Part shown: positions 1 to 5,995 of the stretch, piece after piece
Numbering within the stretch: the first letter of the stretch is position 1
How the letters are laid out: each line of letters opens with the position of its first letter
From: SCUN01 sp964355365
GTDB taxonomy: Bacteria > Acidobacteriota > Vicinamibacteria > Vicinamibacterales > SCN-69-37
Length of the DNA: 12,825 bases
Direction of reading: 5' to 3'
Assembly (NCBI GenBank): GCA_964355365.1
Contig: CAYHEX010000092.1
Span: 1 to 12,825 of the forward strand
Program-made: the position numbers and the translations under genes
Notes under the pieces: generated by a model
The model's input: only the letters and a program-made list of their open reading frames with translations
The model's database searches: none
What the model was told of the DNA's origin: nothing

Positions 1-489
1 CAGGACCAGCTGATCTCGCCGCAGATTACGCTGTGGAACCAGCAGGGGTCCACGGTGAATTTCGGCACGCTGCTGGTGATCCCGATCGAGGAGTCGTTGC
101 TCTACGTGCGGCCACTGTATCTGCGCTCGTCGACCGGCAAGATTCCGGAGTTGAAGCGCGTCATCGTGGCGTACGGCAATCGCATCGTCATGGCCGAAAC
201 GTTGACGCGTGCGCTCGTGCAGATCTTCGGGTCGTCGGTGGCCGCGGCGCTCGAACCGGACCGGCTCGAGAACACGGCGACGTCAATCATCGAAGCGACG
301 TCCAATATGCCCGAGGCGATCGAGGCCGCCATGCCGGCCGACTCGACGCTGCTGCAGCTCGCCACGGAAGCGGCCGCCACATTCGATCGTGCCGAACTCG
401 CGCAGCGTGAAGGCGACTGGGCCAGGTACGGCCAGGAGCAAAAGCGCCTCCGCGAGTTGTTCGATCGGATGAAGGCGATCAAGAAATAG
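1..489 (+). CDS. UPF0182 family membrane protein, C-terminal part (5' end outside window)
   Basis: The reading frame is open from base 1 and ends at TAG 487-489, giving 162 residues of a larger protein. The visible start (LISPQITLWNQQGS, then LLVIPIEESLLYVRPLYL and PELKRVIVAYGNRIVM) matches the conserved C-terminal region of the UPF0182/COG1615 family. These are large proteins, roughly 900 residues, with several N-terminal membrane helices and a long extracytoplasmic part; their biochemical role is not established. The visible part has no membrane helix. Its last 60 residues are helical and charged (ELAQREGDWARYGQEQKRLRELFDRM), which is typical of the C-terminal tail in this family. The tail ends normally, so the gene looks intact on this side. 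The true start lies upstream of the window, and the first in-frame ATG or GTG here would be internal. Family assignment is confident; function is unknown. Confidence 0.93.
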   Translation, partial: QDQLISPQITLWNQQGSTVNFGTLLVIPIEESLLYVRPLYLRSSTGKIPELKRVIVAYGNRIVMAETLTRALVQIFGSSVAAALEPDRLENTATSIIEATSNMPEAIEAAMPADSTLLQLATEAAATFDRAELAQREGDWARYGQEQKRLRELFDRMKAIKK

Positions 490-538
490 CGGCTACCGTA
501 CTATACAAATAGTATTACTTAACGTATATTACACAAGC
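490..538 (+). promoter_or_regulatory. AT-rich promoter region of the DUF4143 ATPase, with inverted repeat
   Basis: This 49-base gap is strikingly AT-rich against its GC-rich surroundings. It holds a perfect 6-bp inverted repeat, TACTAT-ACAA-ATAGTA (499-514), and a -10-like TATATT at 525-530, only 8 nt before the ATG at 539. A -35 for that -10 would fall at about 502-507, inside the inverted repeat, so the repeat could be an operator. There is no purine-rich Shine-Dalgarno before the ATG. Promoter and operator roles are inferred. Confidence 0.45.
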
Positions 539-1669
539 ATGATTCTGCGTCCCTTCTGGCAGGACAGGCTCGAGCAGTCGTGGCGCCAAGCCCCGATCGC
601 GTGGCTCTGCGGGGTGCGACGATCGGGAAAGACGATCCTGGCGGACGGTCTCGGCGCCGAGCGCGCGTTCTACGTGAACTGCGATCTGCCCGCCGCGGAA
701 GACATGGTCTACGATCCGCAGGTCTTCTTCCGTTCCGTCGGCAAGCCCGTGGTCGTGTTCGACGAAATCCACCAACTGCGGGACCCCGCCCGTGTGCTCA
801 AGATCGGAGCCGATGCGTTTCCCAAACTGAAGATCCTCGCCACGGGCTCCTCCACGCTGGCGGCGAGTAAGAAGTTTCGCGACACGCTGACGGGCCGGAA
901 GCGAACGATCCACCTGGTCCCGGTGTTGTGGGACGAGTTGGCCGCATTCGGCGTCACGTTGAAGGAGCGACTGTTTCGCGGCGGCCTGCCTCCGGCTCTG
1001 CTGGCAGACAAGAGAACGCCGGCGTTCTACCGGGAGTGGCTGGACTCATTCTTTGCGCGCGACATCCAGCGCCTCTTCGGGTTCCGGGACATCAATCGAT
1101 TCAACGCGTTCTTCGAGTACGTCCTGCGCCAGAGCGGCGGGCAGTTCGAAGTCACATCGGCCGCCAGGGATTTGGGCGTCACGCGGCCGACGATTGAGAG
1201 TCATCTGCGGGCGCTGGAGATCACACACGCGGCGACCGTGGTACGTCCGTTTCACGGCAGTGGTCAGAATGAGCTGAGCCGGCAGCCAAAAGTGTTCGGG
1301 TTCGATACCGGGATGGTCAGCTTTGCGCGGGGCTGGGATCCGCTACGGCACGGCGACTTCGGTGTGCTCTGGGAACACTTCGTGCTCGAGTACCTGCAGG
1401 CGCACATGCCGGACACACCGGTGCGCTATTGGCGCGACAAATCGCAGCGCGAGCTCGACTTCGTCATGGCGAGCGGGCGCGATGCCGTCGATGTGATCGA
1501 GTGCAAGTGGGATCCGGCGACCTTCGACGTCGCCGCGTTGCGCGTGTTTCGCGGCTTCTACCCGAAGGGCCGGAACTACCTGGTCACACCGTCCGGCGAT
1601 CCCGCGCACACGAGGCGGTTCGGCGCCCTGAGCGTTCGCGTGTGCACGCCTGACGGGCTGCGAGCGTAG
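539..1669 (+). CDS. AAA_14 / DUF4143 family ATPase
   Basis: A 376-residue protein of the widespread bacterial and archaeal AAA_14-DUF4143 ATPases, whose cellular role is not settled. The N-terminal ATPase part shows Walker A GVRRSGKT (residues 25-32), Walker B VVVFDEIHQL (D75, E76) and a sensor-1-like ATGSS (about 101-105). A middle helical part contains the family's FRGGLPPAL and REWLDSFFARDIQRLF segments. It is followed by a winged-helix-like stretch (SAARDLGVTRPTIESHLRAL, about residues 208-227). The C-terminal DUF4143 domain has a PD-(D/E)XK-like arrangement, ELDFV (D307) then VIECKW (E321, K323), so it could bind or cut nucleic acid. Length is normal for the family. It runs alone from its own AT-rich promoter and ends 10 bp from the convergent decarboxylase gene. 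Members are often patchily distributed and multi-copy, so horizontal acquisition is plausible. Family call is confident; function is open. Confidence 0.92.
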   Translation: MILRPFWQDRLEQSWRQAPIAWLCGVRRSGKTILADGLGAERAFYVNCDLPAAEDMVYDPQVFFRSVGKPVVVFDEIHQLRDPARVLKIGADAFPKLKILATGSSTLAASKKFRDTLTGRKRTIHLVPVLWDELAAFGVTLKERLFRGGLPPALLADKRTPAFYREWLDSFFARDIQRLFGFRDINRFNAFFEYVLRQSGGQFEVTSAARDLGVTRPTIESHLRALEITHAATVVRPFHGSGQNELSRQPKVFGFDTGMVSFARGWDPLRHGDFGVLWEHFVLEYLQAHMPDTPVRYWRDKSQRELDFVMASGRDAVDVIECKWDPATFDVAALRVFRGFYPKGRNYLVTPSGDPAHTRRFGALSVRVCTPDGLRA

Positions 1670-1679
1670 GCACGAACCG

Positions 1680-3116
1680 CTACAGCCCCGCGCCGACCGC
1701 GATGGCGCGATCGAGCGCCCTCGCAATTGCCGCCGCCGAGCGGTCAATGTCTTCTTCGGTCGTCGACCAGTTGCTGACCGCGACGCGCATGGCCGCCATG
1801 TCGTGCCATGTGGTGCCACCCAGCCAGCACGTGCCGTCGTCCTGCACGCCGGCAATCACCGCGCGGGTCAACGCGTCGGCATCGCACCCCGGCGCTTCAC
1901 ACCGCACCAAGACCTGATTGAGGACAACGTCGTTGAGGATGCACACGTGGGGGTGGACCCGCAGGCGGTCCGCCATGCGGTTGGCGAGTCGGCAGCAGCG
2001 CTCGATCAGGTCGCCGACGCCGGACGACCCAAGCGACCGCAGAGCAGCGTAGATGGGCACGGCGCGGCCGCGTCGGGATTCCTCTGGCACGAACTCGTGG
2101 GGATCACGTTCAACCGCTGTGGCCAGGATGTACGCGGCCGACAGGGACATCGCGCCGCGGTGCGCGTCGGGATGAGCGCAGAATACGATGCCGCTGTCGT
2201 AGGGCACGTTCAGCCACTTGTGCCCGTCGGTGGCGATCGAGTCTGCGCGCGCGATGCCCTTCACGAGATGCGCCCTCTGGGGCGATGTGGCGGCCCACAG
2301 TCCAAACGCGCCATCCACGTGAAGCCAGACAGGCCTGACCGGCTGCCCCATGGCGGCCGTCGCATCTCGCGCCTCCTGCACCGCCTCCGCGATTTCTTCG
2401 AGCGGGTCGAACCCGCCGGTGTTCACGTTGCCGGCCTGCGCACAGACGATGGTTGGTCCGGCCGTCGCCGCCAGCGTTTCGCGGAGCTTGTCGACCTGCA
2501 TTCGCCCCTGACCATCGGTGGGCACGCGCACGGCGGTGGCGCCGCCGAACCCGAGTAACCGCAGCGCCATAAAGATCGTGTAGTGCGATTCATCAGACGT
2601 GATCACGGTGACTGCCGGCGCGCCGATCAGGCCTCGCGCCTCCACGTCCCATCCGACCTGCTGCAGGACGTCGTGCCGAGCTGCGGCCAGGGCCGTGAAG
2701 TTCGCCATCTGACAGCCGGTCACGAATCCGACCGACATCGTCTGCGGCAAGCCCGCCAACGACTTCAGCCATCCGGCGGTGATGTCTTCGACGACCGACA
2801 CCAGCGGCGACAGCGAGTAGACTCCGGCGTTCTGATCCCACGCTGACACAAGCCAATCAGCGGCCATCGCCGCCGGGAGGTTTCCGCCGATGACGAAGCC
2901 GAAGTAGCGCGGGCCTGTTGAGGCCACGGTGCCACGCGTGGCGGCCTCGGCCAGGCGATCGATGATCGCCTCCGGTTCCTCGCCCGTCACTCCCAGCGGT
3001 CCGCCCAGCGCCGAACGCAACTCCGCGCTCGTCATCGTCGCCTTCACCGGCCGATCGGCGACGATGCTGAGGTATCCCTCGGCGTGATCAGCAGTCCGTG
3101 TCAGTAAGCTCTTCAT
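1680..3116 (-). CDS. Group II PLP-dependent decarboxylase (aromatic-L-amino-acid decarboxylase type)
   Basis: A 478-residue cytoplasmic enzyme of the pyridoxal-dependent decarboxylase family (group II: AADC, tyrosine, histidine and glutamate decarboxylases). The PLP lysine is K300 in DGHKWLN, close to K303 of human AADC. The cofactor-stacking histidine is H178 in SDESHY, and the aspartate pairing with the pyridine nitrogen is D268 in HVDGAFG. The N-terminal substrate-loop region PRYFGFV and the TGCQMANFTAL segment are also present. Length is normal and the key residues are intact, so it should be an active decarboxylase releasing CO2 and an amine. The substrate cannot be read from the sequence. 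Start is ATG 3114-3116, with AAGGGG about 5 nt upstream. It lies 15 bp after the MBL-fold gene, so the two are very likely co-transcribed and this gene depends on its own ribosome binding site. Confidence 0.92.
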   Translation of the reverse strand: MKSLLTRTADHAEGYLSIVADRPVKATMTSAELRSALGGPLGVTGEEPEAIIDRLAEAATRGTVASTGPRYFGFVIGGNLPAAMAADWLVSAWDQNAGVYSLSPLVSVVEDITAGWLKSLAGLPQTMSVGFVTGCQMANFTALAAARHDVLQQVGWDVEARGLIGAPAVTVITSDESHYTIFMALRLLGFGGATAVRVPTDGQGRMQVDKLRETLAATAGPTIVCAQAGNVNTGGFDPLEEIAEAVQEARDATAAMGQPVRPVWLHVDGAFGLWAATSPQRAHLVKGIARADSIATDGHKWLNVPYDSGIVFCAHPDAHRGAMSLSAAYILATAVERDPHEFVPEESRRGRAVPIYAALRSLGSSGVGDLIERCCRLANRMADRLRVHPHVCILNDVVLNQVLVRCEAPGCDADALTRAVIAGVQDDGTCWLGGTTWHDMAAMRVAVSNWSTTEEDIDRSAAAIARALDRAIAVGAGL

Positions 3117-3131
3117 TGCCCCTTTGCCCCA

Positions 3132-4049
3132 TTAACGTGGTTCTTTCTTCTTCCAGTACCTTGCCAGCCCCGACCACGAGAAATCGAATCGTCCCGCCCG
3201 CGCGTAGGCCTCGGCTTCTGCCCGGCTCGCGGTGCGTGCAAGCTCGTCGGTGATCGAGTCCATGAACGCAGCCGCGCGTTCCTCATCGGTGCCGTCGGTC
3301 AGCAGTGACGCCTGCACGCGCCCGCTCCAATCGTCGATGCGTTTCCAGAGATCCTGAAAATGTACGCGCGGCGAATGCTGGGGGCCGAAGTGCGTCAGGA
3401 AGAGCACGTCGGGGTTCCAGTCGAGAATCGTCTGCGTGCTCTGCCGCCACGCCTCGAGGTCGATGTCCGGAGGCGGCGTCGGCGGCAGGACGACGCGACC
3501 GCTCGGGCGGCAAATGCCGGCCGTATCGCCGACGAACGCGACCTTGGACTGCGTCAGGTAGTAGCTCACGTGATGCCATGCGTGACCCGGTGTCCACGCA
3601 ATGTCGACGTCGTGCCCGGCGATCGTCGCGTGCGCGTGGTCGCCGATCGCGTCGATGTTGGCGGCCGGCACGGGCAGCATCTCGCCCCAGAATCGCTCCA
3701 TGTCGGCGCCATACAACCGGGTCGCGCTGGCAATCAGCTTCGACGGGTCGATCATGTGCCCCGCGCCTCGCTCGTGCACGAGCACGCGCGCCGTTGGGCA
3801 CTCCTTCAGCAGTACGCCTGTGCTGGCCGCGTGATCGAGGTGAATATGCGTGATCAGGATCCAGCGCACGTCGGCCGTGGTGAACCCGCGTTCTGCGAGC
3901 GCGGATCTGAGGGCCGGCAGACACGTGGTCGGACCGGGGTCCACGAGCGCGATGCCGTCAGCGCCGTGCAGTAGTCCGGTGGCGATGATGCCGGGTTGGC
4001 CGATGAAGTTGATGTCGAAGAAATCGAGGCCCGGTGCGAGCGGAGTCAT
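3132..4049 (-). CDS. MBL-fold metallo-hydrolase
   Basis: A 305-residue metallo-beta-lactamase-fold hydrolase. The two-metal site is complete: THIHLDH (H68, H70, D72, H73), then TPGHAWHH (H156), FVGDTAG (D175) and LTHFGP (H220). The HxHxDH form and the GDTAG step are typical of glyoxalase-II-like and related thioester or ester hydrolases. A C-terminal helical extension of about 80 residues follows the last metal ligand. There is no signal peptide, so it is cytoplasmic. It is the first gene of a minus-strand unit with the PLP decarboxylase 15 bp downstream, so the two may act on one small-molecule pathway, but no substrate can be assigned. Start is ATG 4047-4049. It has no Shine-Dalgarno; a TAGGAT hexamer sits only 7 nt upstream, suggesting a leaderless mRNA. 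It is divergent from ppk2 with a 29-bp gap. Confidence 0.92.
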   Translation of the reverse strand: MTPLAPGLDFFDINFIGQPGIIATGLLHGADGIALVDPGPTTCLPALRSALAERGFTTADVRWILITHIHLDHAASTGVLLKECPTARVLVHERGAGHMIDPSKLIASATRLYGADMERFWGEMLPVPAANIDAIGDHAHATIAGHDVDIAWTPGHAWHHVSYYLTQSKVAFVGDTAGICRPSGRVVLPPTPPPDIDLEAWRQSTQTILDWNPDVLFLTHFGPQHSPRVHFQDLWKRIDDWSGRVQASLLTDGTDEERAAAFMDSITDELARTASRAEAEAYARAGRFDFSWSGLARYWKKKEPR

Positions 4050-4078
4050 TGCCAGTATCCTAACGTGTCGGGGGATTC
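4050..4078. promoter_or_regulatory. Compact divergent promoter between MBL hydrolase and PPK2 genes
   Basis: Only 29 bases separate the two divergent start codons. The 7-mer TATCCTA (4056-4062) reads as TATCCT on the plus strand and TAGGAT on the minus strand, each a TANNNT-type -10. A plus-strand start near 4068 would leave a short leader carrying GGGGGA just before the PPK2 ATG. A minus-strand start near 4049-4050 would make the MBL mRNA leaderless. This is inferred from motif position only. Confidence 0.4.
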
Positions 4079-4963
4079 ATGAAGGGCATCCGCAAGATCG
4101 CAGAACGGCTCATCGCGCTGCCGGGCAAGAAGATCTCACTCAAGAAGTACGATCCGGGCTGGTCACCGAAGAACCTCGACGCTGCCACAGCGCAGGGTCA
4201 GCTCACAGAGGGCGTCCAGACACTGGCTAAACTCCAGGACAAGCTCTACGCCCAGGACCGCTATGCGGTGCTCGTGATCTTCCAGGCGATGGACGCGGCC
4301 GGCAAGGACGGCACGATCCGGCACGTGATGTCGGGCCTCAATCCTCAGGGTTGTCAGGTCTTCAGCTTCAAAGCGCCGTCGTCAGAAGAGCGCGACCACA
4401 CGTATCTGTGGCGCTCAGTGAAGGCGTTGCCGGAGCGGGGCCGCATCGGCATTCACAACCGATCCCACTATGAAGAGGTGCTGGTCGCCCGTGTGCATCC
4501 GGAGATCCTGCAGGGCCAGCGATTGCCGGTGGCGATCAGCGCGCACAAGAACATCTGGAAGCGTCGTTTTGACGAGATCAACCGCTTCGAACAACATCTG
4601 GTGAACAACGGGACTATCGTCCTGAAGTTCTTCCTGCACGTGTCGAAGGCGGAGCAGAAGCGGCGCTTCCTCGAGCGCATTGACGATCCGTCCAAGAACT
4701 GGAAGTTCGCGGCGGGCGACATCAAGGAACGAGCACTCTGGAAGGACTACATGCGCGCCTACGAGGATGTGTTTACGCACACCAGTACCACGTGGGCCCC
4801 GTGGTACATCATTCCGGCCGACAACAAGCCGTTCATGCGCGCGGCCGTGGCCGGCATCCTGAACCGCACGCTCGCGTCACTGGACCTCGCGTACCCCACG
4901 CTCGATCGGGCGCAGTTACGTGAACTTCAGGTCGCCAGAAAGATGCTGGTCAGCGAGAAATAG
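4079..4963 (+). CDS. ppk2: PPK2-family polyphosphate:nucleotide phosphotransferase
   Basis: A 294-residue, one-domain PPK2 kinase. PPK2 enzymes use inorganic polyphosphate to phosphorylate AMP, ADP or other nucleotides, or run the reverse reaction. The Walker A segment is FQAMDAAGKDGT (residues 68-79, K76). The Walker B region is GIHNRSHYEEVLVARVH (about 124-140), in which residue 126 is His where I would expect Phe in FNRSHYE. The lid module is HVSKAEQKRRFLERIDDP (about 187-204), followed by the family's NWKF and WAPWYIIPADNK segments. Single-domain length fits the short PPK2 classes I and III; I favour class III from the N-terminal KKYDPGW segment and the RSHYEEVLV form, but this needs a tree. 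GGGGGA lies 5 nt before the ATG. The thioredoxin-like gene follows after 21 bp, and clpS after that. Confidence 0.94.
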   Translation: MKGIRKIAERLIALPGKKISLKKYDPGWSPKNLDAATAQGQLTEGVQTLAKLQDKLYAQDRYAVLVIFQAMDAAGKDGTIRHVMSGLNPQGCQVFSFKAPSSEERDHTYLWRSVKALPERGRIGIHNRSHYEEVLVARVHPEILQGQRLPVAISAHKNIWKRRFDEINRFEQHLVNNGTIVLKFFLHVSKAEQKRRFLERIDDPSKNWKFAAGDIKERALWKDYMRAYEDVFTHTSTTWAPWYIIPADNKPFMRAAVAGILNRTLASLDLAYPTLDRAQLRELQVARKMLVSEK

Positions 4964-4984
4964 CACTGCGGATATGCTGTGGCC

Positions 4985-5572
4985 ATGATCACTGCCCTGC
5001 TGGCGCTGCTCCTGTCCACCACTCCGCCCGTCACGCTGCCGGCGGCTGCGCCTCAGGCGGCGACCGCGGCTTTCGATCAGGGTCTCCCGTGGACCGACTA
5101 TCTGGCCAGTACGAAGCAGCAGCGCGACATCTGGGTGCGTAACGCCGCGCGGCCTGTGCCGGCCGACTTGGTCGACCGACTTCGCAAGGCCGGCACGGGC
5201 CTGCGACTCCTCGTGGTGGCCGAAGACTGGTGCTCGGATTCGGTGAACAGCATTCCGTACCTCGGTACGCTTGCCGCGAAAGCCGGCGTCGACATGCGCG
5301 TCGTTAACTCTGTCGTCGGCAAACCCTTCATCGACGCGCATCGCACACCCGACGGCCGCGCGGCCACGCCAACAGTGATTCTGATTCGCGACGGCAAAGA
5401 AGTGGCCGCCTGGGTCGAGCGACCCGCCGTGCTGCAGACCTGGTTCGGGGCGATGGCCGACAAGATCGACAGTTCCGAGCGTCAGACACGGAAGCTGAGC
5501 TGGTACGACTGGAGCCATGGCGATGATGCGCTGCGAGAAATCGTCGTGCTGGCGGAGCAGACCATCAAGTGA
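4985..5572 (+). CDS. Exported thioredoxin-fold protein with a single cysteine
   Basis: A 195-residue protein from ATG 4985; an in-frame GTG at 4979 would add two residues. The N-terminus (ITALLALLLSTTPPVTLPAAAPQAA) looks like a signal peptide, so it probably acts in the periplasm. The rest fits the Thioredoxin_9-like family: LLVVAEDWCSDSVNSIPYL carries the active-site position, and RAATPTVILI carries the cis-proline loop (P129). The active site is C83-S84-D85-S86, with serine in place of the resolving cysteine, and C83 is the only cysteine in the protein. It therefore cannot be a classic dithiol oxidoreductase; a monothiol or peroxiredoxin-like role, or a structural one, is more likely. TATGCT lies 6 nt before ATG 4985 and no good Shine-Dalgarno is present, which favours that start. 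Its stop overlaps the clpS start. Confidence 0.82.
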   Translation: MITALLALLLSTTPPVTLPAAAPQAATAAFDQGLPWTDYLASTKQQRDIWVRNAARPVPADLVDRLRKAGTGLRLLVVAEDWCSDSVNSIPYLGTLAAKAGVDMRVVNSVVGKPFIDAHRTPDGRAATPTVILIRDGKEVAAWVERPAVLQTWFGAMADKIDSSERQTRKLSWYDWSHGDDALREIVVLAEQTIK

Positions 5573-5886
5573 GCCACCCCGACCAGCACACCGGCGGCGC
5601 GGTCAAGGAGCGCGTCACACCGAAGAAGCAGGAACCCGAGATGTACAAGGTCCTGCTGCTCAATGACGACTACTCCACCATGGAGTTTGTAATCGAAGTG
5701 CTCGAGTCGGTGTTCCAGAAATCGCCGGCGGAAGCGTACCGGATCATGCTGCACGTCCACACGCAGGGCCAGGGGTTGGCCGGCATGTATCCGTGGGAGG
5801 TGGCGGAGACGAAAGTCGCCACCGTCACCGACATGGCGAAGGACGCGGGGTTTCCGCTCCGGGCCATCGTTGAGGGCAACGCGTAG
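5569..5886 (+). CDS. clpS: ClpS, N-degron adaptor of ClpAP
   Basis: A 105-residue ClpS. The conserved core begins at EMYKVLLLNDDYSTMEFV, and the family's MLHVHTQGQG, AETKVATVTDMA and PLRAIVE segments follow in order. The N-degron pocket residues are present: N32, D33, D34, the gatekeeper-position M38, and H64 of HVH. ClpS binds proteins with destabilising N-terminal residues and hands them to ClpA. The first 23 residues are a flexible tail of normal length, which in E. coli is needed for engaging ClpA. The start is GTG 5569-5571, overlapping the TGA of the thioredoxin-like gene as GTGA, so translation is probably coupled. The partner gene clpA lies 1.7 kb downstream on the same strand, separated by a gene on the opposite strand. 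The first palindromic repeat begins 4 bp after the stop. Confidence 0.97.
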   Translation: MSHPDQHTGGAVKERVTPKKQEPEMYKVLLLNDDYSTMEFVIEVLESVFQKSPAEAYRIMLHVHTQGQGLAGMYPWEVAETKVATVTDMAKDAGFPLRAIVEGNA

Positions 5887-5890
5887 AGTT

Positions 5891-5995
5891 CGTGGACCTG
5901 AAGGTCCACGACTACGACTGAACCATCGGCAGACGTAGCCGGGGACCTTCAGGTCCCCGGAGGACCCACGTAGCCGGGGACCTTTAGGTCCCCGG
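5891..5995. repeat. Palindromic repeat cluster A (three copies) between convergent clpS and 5'-nucleotidase genes
   Basis: Three palindromes fill the 97-bp gap and run into the 3' end of the nucleotidase gene. Copy 1 is 5891-5910 (cgtggacctgaaggtccacg, followed by ACTACG, plus orientation). Copy 2 is 5939-5960 (ccggggacct-tc-aggtccccgg, preceded by CGTAG, minus orientation). Copy 3 is 5974-5995 (centre tt in place of tc, minus orientation). The stems are 9-11 bp with a 2-nt centre. Copies 2 and 3 are 35 bp apart. With convergent genes on both sides, RNA from either direction would fold here, so an mRNA 3'-end role is possible, but there is no U-tract typical of intrinsic terminators. Confidence 0.9.

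Noticed and set aside
539..1669. Toxin-antitoxin or defence module around the DUF4143 ATPase
   Set aside because: There is no small partner gene, restriction gene or other defence gene beside it; the neighbours are housekeeping genes.
1803..2558. Plus-strand frame of about 251 codons opposite the PLP decarboxylase
   Set aside because: The minus-strand frame has complete active-site motifs across the same region; this is its shadow.
1680..3116. Functional link between the group II decarboxylase and speA as one polyamine locus
   Set aside because: They are more than 8 kb apart, belong to unrelated fold types and have no shared regulatory signal that I can see.
5891..5995. Intrinsic (Rho-independent) terminators formed by the palindromes
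   Set aside because: The stems are suitable but no run of T follows in either direction, so they were annotated as repeats only.
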